DNA from: Mycobacterium sp. EPa45
Lineage (GTDB): Bacteria > Actinomycetota > Actinomycetes > Mycobacteriales > Mycobacteriaceae
Assembly: GCF_001021385.1 (NCBI RefSeq)
Contig: NZ_CP011773.1
Location: 4,154,001-4,218,000 of the forward strand
Length of the DNA stretch: 64,000 nt
Direction of reading: 5' to 3'
Shown here piece after piece: positions 1 through 8,940 of this stretch. Made by a program: the position numbers and the translations under genes. Under the pieces are notes generated by a model. It had not been told where the DNA came from. It was given only the letters and a program-made list of their open reading frames with translations, and ran no database searches. Numbering within the stretch: position 1 is the first letter of the stretch; the number at the start of each line of letters is the position of its first letter.

Positions 1-22
1 GCCCGGCCCGATCCGGCCTGAC

Positions 23-775
23 TCAGCTGCTCGACCACCGCTCGGTGAGGACGCCGAGCGCACCAAGCGCCACCGCGGCGGCGGTTGTGGTGCGCAGCAC
101 CGTGGGGCCGAGCCGGACGGCCGTCGCACCTGCATCGGCGAGTCGGGCGAGTTCGGTGTCGCTGATCCCGCCTTCGGGGCCCACGATCAACATGATCGAA
201 TCCGCTTGCGCCACCGGCAGTTCCGCGAGTGGACGGTCAGCTGACTCGTGCAGCGCGAGGATCAGTCCACCGGCAGCCGCCCGCTCGGCGACCTCGCCCG
301 CCAGAGCCGCTGTCGTCATCGGTCCGTCGATGTCCGGGATGTAGGCGCGCCGCGACTGCCGGGCCGCCGAACGGGCGACGGCACGCCAACGGCGCAGGCC
401 CTTCTCCGCGCGCTCACCGTCCCAGCGCGCCACGCACCGGTCGGCCTGCCAGGCAATGAAGTCGTCGGCGCCGGCCTCGGTGGCCAATTCGATCGCCAGC
501 TCAGAACGCTCGGATTTCGGAATGCCCTGCGCGATCGTCACCGGCGGATGCGGGCGCGTAGCCGTCCACCGCTGCAGCACCTGAGCCGAGAACCCGCGCT
601 TGGTGGTCTCGTCGACCTCGCAGCGGGCCAGGGTGCCCGCGCCGTCGGAAAGGACCAGTCGCTCCCCGGGCCGGATGCGCCGGACCGTGGCGGCGTGGAA
701 ACCCTCGTCGCCGTCGACGACAGCACACTGACCGACCGCCGGGATGGCGTCGGCGTAGAACAGCGTGTCGGCCAA
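23..775 (-). CDS. rsmE: 16S rRNA (uracil-1498-N3)-methyltransferase RsmE
   Basis: 250 aa, the usual RsmE length. It methylates N3 of U1498 in the 30S decoding region using SAM. The family signature [19 protein letters not shown] lies near residues 86-105. The SPOUT trefoil-knot segment is near the C-terminus: [11 protein letters not shown], then [13 protein letters not shown]. The start is a TTG only 3 nt after the dnaJ stop, which fits translational coupling in a hrcA-dnaJ-rsmE operon, the same order as Rv2374c-Rv2372c. The start codon is inferred from the position of the PUA-like N-terminal domain. The stop lies 22 nt inside the window edge. Confidence 0.95.
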   Translation of the reverse strand: MADTLFYADAIPAVGQCAVVDGDEGFHAATVRRIRPGERLVLSDGAGTLARCEVDETTKRGFSAQVLQRWTATRPHPPVTIAQGIPKSERSELAIELATEAGADDFIAWQADRCVARWDGERAEKGLRRWRAVARSAARQSRRAYIPDIDGPMTTAALAGEVAERAAAGGLILALHESADRPLAELPVAQADSIMLIVGPEGGISDTELARLADAGATAVRLGPTVLRTTTAAAVALGALGVLTERWSSS

Positions 776-778
776 CGC

Positions 779-1921
779 CTAACGGCCGCTGAATGTCTCG
801 CGCAGCCGGCTGAACAGTCCGCCGGCATTGCCGGCCACGGCGTGCGTGGATTTGACCTCGGGTTCGGCGTGGCTGCGGGCTTTGAACTCGCCGAGCAGTT
901 CCTTGGCACGCGCATCGAGCTTGCCGGGCACCGTGACCTCGATGTGCGCGTGCAGGTCACCCCGCACACCCGAACGCAGATGCGGCATGCCGTGCCCGCG
1001 CAACGTCGTCACCGAGCCGGGTTGGGTCCCCGGCGGGATGGTGATCTCGGTCAGTCCGTCGAGGATGCCGTCGACGGTGACCGAGGTGCCGAGCGCGGCG
1101 TCGACCATCGGCACCGACACGGTGCAGTGCAGGTCGTCGCCATCGCGGACGAAGACGTCGTGTTGCTGCTCGTGAACCTCGACATAGAGGTCGCCTGCCG
1201 GACCGCCGCCCGGGCCGACCTCGCCCTGCGCAGCCAGCCGGACCCGCATGCCGTCACCGACCCCGGCCGGGATCTTCACGCTGATCTCGCGGCGGGCACG
1301 CACCCGTCCGTCACCGGCGCACCGGTGGCACGGGTCGGGGATGACCTCTCCGACACCGCGGCAGGTCGGACACGGTCGCGACGTCATGACCTGCCCCAGC
1401 AGGGAACGCTGCACCGACTGCACCTCGCCGCGCCCGCCGCAGGTGTCGCAGGCCACCGGGCTGGAGTTGCCGTGGGTTCCCTTGCCCTGGCACACATCAC
1501 AGAGCACTGCGGTGTCGACGGTGACCTGCTTGGTGACTCCGGTCGCGCACTCCGCCAGGTCCAGCCGCATCCGCAGCAGTGAATCCGAGCCGGGCCGCAC
1601 CCGGCCGATCGGACCGCGCGATCCGCCGCCACCGCCGAAGAACGCCTCGAACACGTCACCCAGACCGCCGAAGCCGCTGAATCCGTTGGCGGCCGACGCG
1701 GCGCCTTCCAACGGGTCGCCGCCCAGGTCGACGATCCGCCGCTTCTCCGGATCGGACAGCACCTCGTACGCGGCGCTGATCTCCTTGAACTTGTGCTGCG
1801 CTTCCTCGTCCGGATTGACGTCGGGATGGTATTCGCGGGCCAGCTTTCGATAGGCGCGCTTGATCTCCTGATCACTGGCGCCCTTGCTCACCCCGAGCAA
1901 GCCGTAGTAGTCCCGTGCCAC
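779..1921 (-). CDS. dnaJ2: Chaperone DnaJ (DnaJ2)
   Basis: 380 aa type I Hsp40 co-chaperone of DnaK. The J domain covers residues 1-70 with the HPD triad at 32-34. It is followed by a Gly/Phe linker (about 77-105), four CxxCxGxG zinc-binding repeats ([32 protein letters not shown]; about 140-210) and the C-terminal substrate-binding region. It lies directly downstream of hrcA, as Rv2373c does in M. tuberculosis. That makes it the second, HrcA-linked mycobacterial DnaJ rather than DnaJ1 of the dnaK operon. It is probably co-regulated with hrcA through the CIRCE-like site upstream. Confidence 0.96.
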   Translation of the reverse strand: MARDYYGLLGVSKGASDQEIKRAYRKLAREYHPDVNPDEEAQHKFKEISAAYEVLSDPEKRRIVDLGGDPLEGAASAANGFSGFGGLGDVFEAFFGGGGGSRGPIGRVRPGSDSLLRMRLDLAECATGVTKQVTVDTAVLCDVCQGKGTHGNSSPVACDTCGGRGEVQSVQRSLLGQVMTSRPCPTCRGVGEVIPDPCHRCAGDGRVRARREISVKIPAGVGDGMRVRLAAQGEVGPGGGPAGDLYVEVHEQQHDVFVRDGDDLHCTVSVPMVDAALGTSVTVDGILDGLTEITIPPGTQPGSVTTLRGHGMPHLRSGVRGDLHAHIEVTVPGKLDARAKELLGEFKARSHAEPEVKSTHAVAGNAGGLFSRLRETFSGR

Positions 1922-1947
1922 TCTTGACCTTTCGAATTCCCCGGCGG

Positions 1948-2985
1948 CTAGCCGGCTCGGTGTCCTAGGACATCGCCGATATACATCGCAACCGCCGCGA
2001 CATTGGCGATAGTTCCCGGATAGTCCATTCTGGTGGGTCCCAAAACACCCATTCCGCCGTACACGGTGCCCGAGCTGCCGTAGGTCGTGCTGATCACCGA
2101 CGTTCCGGCCATCTGTTCAGCCTCGGTTTCCTGGCCGATACGTACCGTGACCTTACCCGCTTCCTGGGACGCGGCCAGCAGCCGAAGCACCACCACCTGT
2201 TCCTCGAGGGCCTCCAGGATCGAGCGCAGCGACCCGCCGAAGTCGGCGGTGTTGCGGGTCAGGTTGGCGGTGCCACCCATCAGGAGACGTTCCTCGTTGT
2301 GCTCGACCAACGACTCCAGCAGCACGGTCGCCGAGCGGCCGACCGCATCGCCCAATCCGCCCGACCCATCAAGTCGCGCGGCCAGGTCAGCCACCGCGAC
2401 CGAGGCCGCCGCCAGGCGTTTGCCTTCCAGCGCCTGGCCGAGCAACTCCCGCAACTGGGACAGCTGATGCTCGTCGATGGTGTCGCCCAGCTCGACGATG
2501 CGCTGGTCGACCCGGCCGGAATCGGTGATCACCACCATCAGCAACCGGGCCGGCGTCAGGGCCACGATCTCGAGATGCCGCACCGTGGAGGTCGACAGCG
2601 TCGGGTACTGGACGATCGCCACCTGACGGGTCAGCTGCGCGAGCAGCTTCACCGCACGTCGGAGCACGTCATCGAGGTCGACACCCGACTCCAGGAACTC
2701 CAGGATCGCCCGGCGCTCGGAACCCGACAGGGGCTTGACCTCGTCGATGCGGTCGACGAACTCGCGATAGCCCTTCTCGGTGGGCACCCGCCCGGAGCTC
2801 GTGTGGGGCTGGGTGATGTATCCCTCGGCCTCGAGAACCGCCATGTCGTTGCGCACGGTGGCGCTGGAAACGCCCAGGTTGTGGCGGTCGACGAGGGCCT
2901 TGGATCCGATCGGCTCCTTGGTCGCAACAAAGTCGGCGACGATGGCGCGGAGCACCTCGAAACGACGGTCGTCAGCACTTCCCAT
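1948..2985 (-). CDS. hrcA: Heat-inducible transcription repressor HrcA
   Basis: 345 aa from the preferred ATG ([16 protein letters not shown]). That start has a GGAGG Shine-Dalgarno 7 nt upstream; an in-frame start 15 nt further out lacks one. The N-terminal winged helix includes [20 protein letters not shown] and the [18 protein letters not shown] segment typical of HrcA, followed by the GAF-like dimerisation core. HrcA represses groE/dnaJ-type genes by binding CIRCE and is stabilised by GroEL. A degenerate CIRCE with the canonical 9-nt spacer lies about 50 nt upstream, so autoregulation is likely. Confidence 0.95.
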   Translation of the reverse strand: MGSADDRRFEVLRAIVADFVATKEPIGSKALVDRHNLGVSSATVRNDMAVLEAEGYITQPHTSSGRVPTEKGYREFVDRIDEVKPLSGSERRAILEFLESGVDLDDVLRRAVKLLAQLTRQVAIVQYPTLSTSTVRHLEIVALTPARLLMVVITDSGRVDQRIVELGDTIDEHQLSQLRELLGQALEGKRLAAASVAVADLAARLDGSGGLGDAVGRSATVLLESLVEHNEERLLMGGTANLTRNTADFGGSLRSILEALEEQVVVLRLLAASQEAGKVTVRIGQETEAEQMAGTSVISTTYGSSGTVYGGMGVLGPTRMDYPGTIANVAAVAMYIGDVLGHRAG

Positions 2986-3033
2986 CCGGTACACCTCCAA
3001 TTCGTCTCCATTTTACGGACATAATCAGCACAA

Positions 3034-3060
3034 TTAGCACCCACGCACCCCGAGTGCCAC
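3034..3060. promoter_or_regulatory. CIRCE-like HrcA operator upstream of hrcA
   Basis: TTAGCACCC, then a 9-nt spacer, then GAGTGCCAC. The CIRCE consensus is TTAGCACTC-N9-GAGTGCTAA. The left arm matches 8 of 9 positions, the right arm matches 7 of 9, and the spacer is exactly 9. It sits between hrcA (minus) and the 3136/3180 genes (plus), just upstream of a TAAAAT -10-like hexamer for hrcA at about 3009-3014. Confidence 0.75.
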
Positions 3061-3122
3061 CGCGCGGGTGCGCGCAGGCGCACGGATGTTCGCCCAGCGC
3101 TGACGTTCCGGCGACCAGCGAC

Positions 3123-3128
3123 TAGCCT
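3123..3128 (+). promoter_or_regulatory. -10 element of a leaderless promoter
   Basis: TAGCCT (TANNNT) is followed by exactly 7 nt and then the ATG at 3136. This is the spacing at which mycobacterial transcription starts at the A of the start codon. No convincing -35 is seen, which is normal for such promoters. Confidence 0.55.
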
Positions 3129-3135
3129 TGCTCGA

Positions 3136-3183
3136 ATGGTGATGCGGGTTCGGGCGGGTGGCGCCGGGACGACGGCCCGATGA
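3136..3183 (+). CDS. 15-aa leaderless upstream ORF coupled to the next gene
   Basis: This 15-codon ORF encodes MVMRVRAGGAGTTAR. It begins 7 nt after a TANNNT -10 element, so its mRNA is probably leaderless. Its TGA overlaps the ATG of the following gene as ATGA (3180-3183). That gene has no Shine-Dalgarno of its own, so this peptide may exist mainly to deliver ribosomes to it. No known peptide is recognised. It is too short for family assignment, and the support is purely positional. Confidence 0.5.
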   Translation: MVMRVRAGGAGTTAR

Positions 3184-3503
3184 TCTTCAAAGGCGTTCGG
3201 GACGGCAAGCCATATCCCGAGCACAACCTGTCCTACCGCGACTGGTCGCAGATTCCGCCACGACAGATCCGCCTCGACGAGTTGGTCACCACGACCACGG
3301 TCCTGGCGCTGGACCGCCTGCTGTCCGAAGATTCCACCTTCTACGGAGATCTGTTCCCGCACGCAGTCCGCTGGCGGGGCGTGATCTACCTCGAGGACGG
3401 CCTGCACCGGGCGGTGCGAGCCGCCCTGCGCAATCGCACGGTCCTGCACGCACGGGTCTACGACATGGACGGCAGCGAGGCCGACCAGTTCTCGGCCAGC
3501 TGA
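3180..3503 (+). CDS. Conserved mycobacterial hypothetical protein (Rv2375-like, possible VapB-family protein)
   Basis: 107 aa, soluble, without signal peptide or membrane segment. Position next to hrcA and length match Rv2375 (about 105 aa). Such proteins are sometimes grouped with VapB-type antitoxins, but no cognate PIN-domain toxin is adjacent and I see no clear DNA-binding motif, so that label is weak. The central segment DELVTTTTVLALDRLLSEDSTFYGDLFPHAVRWRG looks like the conserved core. There is no Shine-Dalgarno; the start overlaps the stop of a 15-aa leaderless ORF. The 3' end overlaps the convergent histidine kinase gene by 46 bp. Confidence 0.8.
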   Translation: MIFKGVRDGKPYPEHNLSYRDWSQIPPRQIRLDELVTTTTVLALDRLLSEDSTFYGDLFPHAVRWRGVIYLEDGLHRAVRAALRNRTVLHARVYDMDGSEADQFSAS

Positions 3504-4984
3504 CCGGCCGCCGGCAGCCGCACCCTGAATTGCGTTCTGCCCGGACCTGATTGCGCGCTGACGGTCCCGCCGTGCGCCTCGACGATCGACAACACGATCG
3601 CCAACCCGAGGCCGCTGCAACCCAGGTCTCGCGACCGCGACTTGTCGGCTCGGACGAACCGGCCGAACAGATTCGGCATGATCTCCTCGGGGATGCCGGG
3701 CCCGTCGTCACTGACGACCAGTTCTACTTGCCCGTCGCGGCCCGTGGTGAGCGACGTACTGACGGTGACTCCGGCGGGGGTGTGCACCCGGGCGTTGCCG
3801 AGCAGGTTCGCCAACAGCTGGTGCAGCCGGGCCCGGTCACCGCGAACCCAGATCGCGCGCTCGGGCAGGTCGAGCATGAAGTGGTGATCGGGCGCGGTCA
3901 CCGCGGCGTCGTTGACCGCATCGGCGACCACATCGCACAGATCGAGGTCCTCGAGCTCGAGGTCGCCGCCCTCGTCGAGCCGCGACAGCAGCAGCAGATC
4001 GGCCACCAGCGAGGTCATCCGCCGTGACTCCGCCTCGATCCGGGCCAACGCGTATTCGGTGGTCGGCGGCAGCACCTCGCTGTCCTGGCGGGTCAGTTCC
4101 GCATACCCGAGGATCGCCGCCAGCGGGGTGCGCAGCTCGTGGCTGGCGTCGGTGAGGAACTGGCGGGTCCGGCGGTCGGACGCGGCAATCTCGCCCAGCG
4201 CGGAGTCGACGTTGGCCAGCAGCCGGTTGAGGGTGTGGCCGACGACGCCGATCTCGCTGCGGCGGTCGGTGTCGGCCGGGCTGACGCGGGCGGTGATCCG
4301 GTAGTCAGTGGCATCGAGCGGCAGCGCGGCGACCTGTCCGGCGACATCGGCAACGCGCCGCAGCGGCCGCAAGGCGTAATTCACCACGATCATCGTCCCG
4401 ATCGCGGTCACCGCGACGGCGAGGATCACCAGCACCGCCACGGTCAGGCCCTTGCCGGCGACGGTCTTGTTCGCCAGATCCAGAGACACTGCCGACACCA
4501 GCCGTTCGCCGCCGGGGAAATCCCGGTGCCCCACCCGATGCGAACCCATGCTGGCGAGGTCGACGGTCTGCGGGTCGCCCTTGCGCCAGTCGATCGTCTC
4601 CAACGCCCGCAGGACGTCCGACGGGGCGGGGACGGGTTCACCGTCGGTGAATGCACTGCCGTACACCGCGCGGTCGTCGCGCAGCATCGCGATCACGGTG
4701 CCCGGCCCCTGGCCAGGGAACTCATTCAGGTCGCTATGGCCACCGTCTGCGGCAGGTTGTTCGATCTCCCCGTACCGCTTGGCCTTTGCGTACGAATAGC
4801 TAAAGGCGGCAAGCGAATTGGACACCTGACTGTTGGCAAGGCTGACCGCCTCGTCGCGCAGGCTCATCACCGCAACCGCGCCGATGCCGATCATCGCGAT
4901 GCTGCTGATCGCCGATACCCAGATCACCAAGCGCCGACGCAGCGAGCGCGGATGCCACCGCCTCGTGTCGTTGGTCTGCCTCAC
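3458..4984 (-). CDS. Two-component sensor histidine kinase
   Basis: 508 aa membrane kinase. TM1 is at about 19-41, an extracytoplasmic sensor domain spans 42-178, TM2 is at about 180-204, and HAMP is at 205-265. The HisKA H-box SHELRTP places the phospho-accepting His at 282. HATPase_c follows with an N-box (LLGNARVHTP), G1 DDGPGIP and G2 GLGLAI. It is complete and catalytically intact. It overlaps the response-regulator stop by 4 nt, so the pair is coupled. Size and partner resemble the TrcS class of M. tuberculosis, but I cannot confirm orthology. The signal sensed is unknown. Confidence 0.93.
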   Translation of the reverse strand: MRQTNDTRRWHPRSLRRRLVIWVSAISSIAMIGIGAVAVMSLRDEAVSLANSQVSNSLAAFSYSYAKAKRYGEIEQPAADGGHSDLNEFPGQGPGTVIAMLRDDRAVYGSAFTDGEPVPAPSDVLRALETIDWRKGDPQTVDLASMGSHRVGHRDFPGGERLVSAVSLDLANKTVAGKGLTVAVLVILAVAVTAIGTMIVVNYALRPLRRVADVAGQVAALPLDATDYRITARVSPADTDRRSEIGVVGHTLNRLLANVDSALGEIAASDRRTRQFLTDASHELRTPLAAILGYAELTRQDSEVLPPTTEYALARIEAESRRMTSLVADLLLLSRLDEGGDLELEDLDLCDVVADAVNDAAVTAPDHHFMLDLPERAIWVRGDRARLHQLLANLLGNARVHTPAGVTVSTSLTTGRDGQVELVVSDDGPGIPEEIMPNLFGRFVRADKSRSRDLGCSGLGLAIVLSIVEAHGGTVSAQSGPGRTQFRVRLPAAGQLAENWSASLPSMS

Positions 4985-5760
4985 CGCTCTGGCCGCAGCA
5001 TGTAGCCGACGCCGCGCACCGTGTGGATCATCGGTTCACGTCCGGCGTCGACCTTGCGGCGCAGATAGGAGATGTAGAGGTCGACGATGCTGGACCGGCC
5101 GCCGAAGCCGTAGTTCCATACCCGGTCCAGGATCTCGGCGCGGGTCACCGCGCGGCGCGGGTTGCGCATCAGATAGCGCAGTAACTCGAACTCGGTGGTG
5201 GTCAACGAAATCGGTTCGTCACCGCGGGTGACCTCACGGCTCGGACCGTCGAGCACCAGATCCCCCACCTTCAGCACCTCGTCCTCGGGTGCGGTGGTGG
5301 CCTTCGAACGCCGCAGCAGGCCGCGCAACCGGGCTACCAACTCCTCGAGGCTGAACGGCTTGGTCAGGTAGTCGTCGGCACCCGCGGTCAGCCCGGTCAC
5401 CCGGTCCATCACCGAGTCGCGGGCCGTCAGGAACAGCGTCGGCGTGTACCCGTCTGCCTCTCGGGTCATCTTGAGGATCTGCAGTCCGTCGGTGTCGGGC
5501 AGCATGATGTCCAGCACCAGCAGGTCCGGCTCGAAGTCCCGGAACTTCGTCAACGCGTCGCGGCCGTCACCGGCTGTTTCCACTTCCCAGCCCTCATAGT
5601 GGAGGGCCATCTTGACCAGATTCGTGAGCGCAGGCTCATCGTCGACGAGCAGCACGCGGATGGGCGAGCCGTCTGCTCGGGAGATGCGCGGAAGCTGACC
5701 GAGGATGGCCTGACGGGGGCGGAGTGGACGGGAGGAAGACGGTGCGACCGGTATAGCCAT
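4981..5760 (-). CDS. OmpR/PhoP-family response regulator
   Basis: 259 aa from the ATG at MAIPVAPSSS; an alternative GTG lies 24 nt upstream. An unusually long, basic N-terminal extension of about 37 residues precedes the receiver domain (RVLLVDDEP; phospho-accepting Asp in LLVLDIMLPD; conserved Lys in YLTKPFSLEEL). A winged-helix DNA-binding domain ends in VDLYISYLRRKVDAG and HTVRGVGYML. It is co-transcribed with the kinase at 3458-4984. TrcR- or PhoP-like by overall layout; specific orthology not claimed. GATATGG motifs in the upstream intergenic region are candidate binding sites. Confidence 0.92.
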   Translation of the reverse strand: MAIPVAPSSSRPLRPRQAILGQLPRISRADGSPIRVLLVDDEPALTNLVKMALHYEGWEVETAGDGRDALTKFRDFEPDLLVLDIMLPDTDGLQILKMTREADGYTPTLFLTARDSVMDRVTGLTAGADDYLTKPFSLEELVARLRGLLRRSKATTAPEDEVLKVGDLVLDGPSREVTRGDEPISLTTTEFELLRYLMRNPRRAVTRAEILDRVWNYGFGGRSSIVDLYISYLRRKVDAGREPMIHTVRGVGYMLRPER

Positions 5761-6081
5761 ACTTCGATTCTGGTGAAAACACACGAATCTGTCATGGACC
5801 CCATATCTGTTTCATATTTTGGCCGGTCGTAGCACTTACGCAGACGTCGACGAATTGCGTTCGGAGCCATGGCTTTCCGCGATTCGCTGTTAGGCGCGAC
5901 ACATTTTCGTCACGACTCGACGACGCTGGGTGCGGGTAGATATGGATCCGATATGGATTCCTTGAAGGCGGCCTGACACCACACCTACTGTCGCGCTTGT
6001 GAATTCGTGCCGCATCGGCGGCCCGATCCGTGAATCGACTGTCAATCACACGATCTCGCATATGCAGACAGGAGTCTGGCC
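5761..6081. promoter_or_regulatory. 321-bp divergent intergenic region with GATATGG repeats
   Basis: This region separates the response regulator (minus) from the SulP-carbonic anhydrase gene (plus) and is AT-richer than its flanks. It holds no supported gene. GATATGGAT occurs twice in direct orientation at 5939-5947 and 5950-5958, an 11-bp period. GATATGG occurs a third time on the minus strand at 5801-5807, near the regulator gene. Direct repeats with 11-bp period are typical of PhoP/OmpR-type binding sites. Confidence 0.4.
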
Positions 6082-8355
6082 TTGCAGCGTTCAACCGCGC
6101 CAATCGAGGGTTCTGACGACCCGGGCAGGATGTCCAGGATCCTGCGCTACGACCTACCGGCGTCGCTGGTGGTCTTCCTGGTGGCCCTGCCACTGTCTTT
6201 GGGCATCGCCATCGCCTCCGACGCACCGGTGCTGGCGGGCCTGATCGCGGCGATCGTCGGCGGTGTGGTCGCCGGCGCCCTGGGCGGATCGCCGCTGCAG
6301 GTCAGCGGTCCCGCCGCCGGCCTGACCGTGATCGTCGCGGGCCTGGTGGCTGAATTCGGCTGGGCGGTGACCTGCGCAATCACGGTCTGCGCGGGCATCC
6401 TGCAGGTACTGCTGGGCGTCAGCCGGGTGGGGCGCGCGGCGCTGGCGATCTCGCCGATGGTCGTGCACGCCATGCTGGCCGGCATCGGCGTCACGATCGC
6501 GCTCCAGCAGGTCCACGTCCTGCTGGGCGGCAGCTCCGAGAGCTCGGCCTGGCGCAATATCACCGAACTTCCCGGCCAGCTGCTCGCCGCCGATCACGCC
6601 GGATTGGCCGTCGGGCTGCTGGTGATCGCAATACTGGTGACCTGGCGCTGGGTGCCAACACCGATTCGCAAGGTGCCCGGCCCGCTGGTCGCGATCGTCG
6701 TCGCCAGCGCAGTGTCGCTGCTCTTCGCGATGACTGTGCCCCGCATTCAGCTCAACGGTTCCCTGCTCGATGCGCTGCAACCGCCCGGCCTCCCGGACGG
6801 CAACTGGGGTGCGTTCGCGACGGGCGTAATCACCGTCGCGCTCATCGCCAGCGTCGAGAGCTTGCTCACCGCGGTCGCGGTGGATCGCATGCAGGACGGC
6901 CCGCGGTCGAACCTGAACCGCGAACTGGTGGGCCAGGGCGCCGCCAACGTCGTATCGGGTGCGGTCGGCGGCCTACCGATCACGGGTGTGATCGTGCGCA
7001 GTTCGGCCAACGTCACCGCCGGTGCAAAGACCCGCGCCTCGGCGATCCTGCACGGCGTGTGGGTTCTGGTCTTCGCGCTGCCGTTCGCCGGCCTGGCCCA
7101 GCAGATCCCGACGGCGGCACTGGCCGGGCTGCTGATCGTCATCGGGATCCAGCTGGTCAAGCTCAGCCACATCAAGACGGCTCGGCGGACCGGCGATATA
7201 GCGGTGTACCTGGTGACGATTACCGGAGTGGTCTTCCTCAACCTCCTCGAGGGCGTTCTGCTGGGGTTGGCCCTGGCGATCGCGTTGACCGTGTGGCGGG
7301 TGGCGCGCGCGAGGATCCATGCCGCGCCGGCCGATGACGACGCGGGCAACGATGACTGGCGGGTCGCGGTGGAAGGGTCGGCCACGTTCCTGTCCCTTCC
7401 CCAGCTGCACAAGACGCTGGCGTCGGTACCTCCCGGCGTGCGGGTAACGCTGGAGATCTCCGTCGACTTCATCGACCACGCCGCACACCAGGTCATCGAG
7501 GACTGGCAGCGGCAGCATGAGGCTTCCGGCGGAAGCGTGCTGGTGCAGGAGGTCGGCTCGGTCGAACTTCGCAGTGCGCTTGACGGGCCGCCGCAGCGCG
7601 CCTTTTCCCTGATCGACAAGCGGCTCGGAATGGTGCCGTGGAGTTCCTGGCAGGACCCGCACACGACCAACGGCCGGGAACGGCACGACACCCCACCAAA
7701 GTCGGTTCTCGACGGCCTGGAGGTCTACCACCGCAGGACCGCCCCCCAAATACGTTCCCACATGCAAAAATTGGCTCACGCCCACCAAGCCGAGACGCTG
7801 TTCATCACCTGCACCGACGCCCGGATCGTGCCCCATGCGATCACCACCAGCGGGCCCGGCGACCTGTTCACGGTGCGCAACGTCGGCAACCTGGTGCCGG
7901 CCGAACAGCTCGATCAATCGGTGGAAGCGGCGATTGCGTATGCGGTCGGCAGGCTGAAGGTGTCCTCGATCGTTGTGTGCGGCCATTCCGCCTGCGGCGC
8001 AATGCATGCCGCACTGCGGGAGCAGGGAGTCGCGGGCGATGGGCTGCCCGGAGAGGAACATCTGCGATCGTGGCTGAAGTACGCCCAGCCGGCTCTGGAT
8101 GCCTTCGATGAAGGCCGGCATCCCATCGCGCAGTCGGCCGCCGAGCAGGGCTTCGACATCGCGGACCAGCTGAGCATGGTCAGCGTGGCGGTCGGAGTAG
8201 ACACTCTGGTGCGGCACCCGTTGATCCTTGACCAGCACCAGCAAGGCCGACTCAAGGTCGTCGGATTGTTCTACGACATCGCCAGTGCCAAAGTGCTGCA
8301 CGTCGAGCCGACGGCTGCCGCAGCATTGCAGACCAACGGGTTCACTGTCCGATAA
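6082..8355 (+). CDS. SulP-family transporter fused to beta-carbonic anhydrase
   Basis: 757 aa. Residues about 20-415 form a polytopic SulP/SLC26 transporter core (LVVFLVALPLSLGIAIASDAP; GLLIVIGIQLVKL). A STAS-like stretch follows (about 430-510), then a soluble beta-class carbonic anhydrase domain (about 540-757) with the zinc motifs CTDARIVPH and CGHSACGAM. The domain order matches M. tuberculosis Rv3273 (764 aa). It probably couples bicarbonate (or sulfate) uptake to CO2/bicarbonate interconversion at the inner membrane face. A TTG start is chosen because AGGAG lies 7 nt upstream; a later in-frame ATG (6130) would trim 16 residues. Confidence 0.92.
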   Translation: MQRSTAPIEGSDDPGRMSRILRYDLPASLVVFLVALPLSLGIAIASDAPVLAGLIAAIVGGVVAGALGGSPLQVSGPAAGLTVIVAGLVAEFGWAVTCAITVCAGILQVLLGVSRVGRAALAISPMVVHAMLAGIGVTIALQQVHVLLGGSSESSAWRNITELPGQLLAADHAGLAVGLLVIAILVTWRWVPTPIRKVPGPLVAIVVASAVSLLFAMTVPRIQLNGSLLDALQPPGLPDGNWGAFATGVITVALIASVESLLTAVAVDRMQDGPRSNLNRELVGQGAANVVSGAVGGLPITGVIVRSSANVTAGAKTRASAILHGVWVLVFALPFAGLAQQIPTAALAGLLIVIGIQLVKLSHIKTARRTGDIAVYLVTITGVVFLNLLEGVLLGLALAIALTVWRVARARIHAAPADDDAGNDDWRVAVEGSATFLSLPQLHKTLASVPPGVRVTLEISVDFIDHAAHQVIEDWQRQHEASGGSVLVQEVGSVELRSALDGPPQRAFSLIDKRLGMVPWSSWQDPHTTNGRERHDTPPKSVLDGLEVYHRRTAPQIRSHMQKLAHAHQAETLFITCTDARIVPHAITTSGPGDLFTVRNVGNLVPAEQLDQSVEAAIAYAVGRLKVSSIVVCGHSACGAMHAALREQGVAGDGLPGEEHLRSWLKYAQPALDAFDEGRHPIAQSAAEQGFDIADQLSMVSVAVGVDTLVRHPLILDQHQQGRLKVVGLFYDIASAKVLHVEPTAAAALQTNGFTVR

Positions 8356-8503
8356 TCGAGTCCGATTGGCATTCAATAGATTTGATGTTGACATGAAAAC
8401 AGTGACCAGCTCCGAATCGCCGCATAGAGTGAAGTTATCGGGCAGATCACCGAAACCTACACTCCCGCAACGGTTTCTCTCCCGACACAGGAAAGGACGA
8501 TCA

Positions 8504-8737
8504 ATGACGATCAAACTCCGCCAACTCGCCCCGCTCGTCGCCGCCGGCGCCGCAGCGCTGGCCGTCAGCCTCGCGCCGAGCGCCGGCGCGACGCCCAACC
8601 CGGTCGACTGCCTGGACAAGGGCGGTGCGACCATGTGCCAGAAGAACGGGCACGCGCGGATTCACGCCACACCTCCTGCCACGTCACCACAGCAGTCGTT
8701 CGGGTTCAACGGAATCCCGATGTGGGTGCTTGGCTAA
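8504..8737 (+). CDS. Small secreted protein, two cysteines
   Basis: 77 aa. The start ATG follows a GAAAGGA Shine-Dalgarno. A Sec signal peptide (KLRQLAPLVAAGAAALAVSLAPSAGA, about residues 4-29) gives a mature peptide of about 48 residues beginning TPNPVDCLDKGGATMCQKNG. The two Cys could form a disulfide. The remainder is short and Pro/Gly-containing. It resembles small exported actinobacterial proteins of unknown function; I do not recognise a named family. A strong hairpin downstream suggests a monocistronic transcript. Confidence 0.8.
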   Translation: MTIKLRQLAPLVAAGAAALAVSLAPSAGATPNPVDCLDKGGATMCQKNGHARIHATPPATSPQQSFGFNGIPMWVLG

Positions 8738-8752
8738 CCGGCAGGTCCGCAG

Positions 8753-8800
8753 GCAAGGTCGCGGGAAGCGCCTACCCCCCAAGGCTCCCCGCGGCCTTGC
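8753..8800 (+). terminator. Strong hairpin, likely intrinsic terminator
   Basis: Arms 8753-8765 and 8788-8800 form a 13-bp stem with one G-U pair around a 22-nt loop. It starts 15 nt after the stop of the small secreted protein gene. There is no U-tract, as is common for mycobacterial terminators. Confidence 0.6.
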
Positions 8801-8940
8801 CGTATCCGCACCAGCTGGTCGCCGGCACAGATTGATTCAACTGATTTCACCGAGAGCACCCAACGGCGACCACGGCCCGGTTACTCTGCGTCTCGGCAGT
8901 GCCCTTCGATATCCCAACGACCGGCAACCGGAGCCCGCAA

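Noticed and set aside
248..1582. 444-aa open frame antisense to rsmE and dnaJ
   Set aside because: It spans two well-supported genes on the opposite strand and shows no recognisable family or ribosome site.
6973..8634. 553-aa open frame antisense to the SulP-carbonic anhydrase gene
   Set aside because: Shadow frame; composition typical of the antisense of a GC-rich gene.
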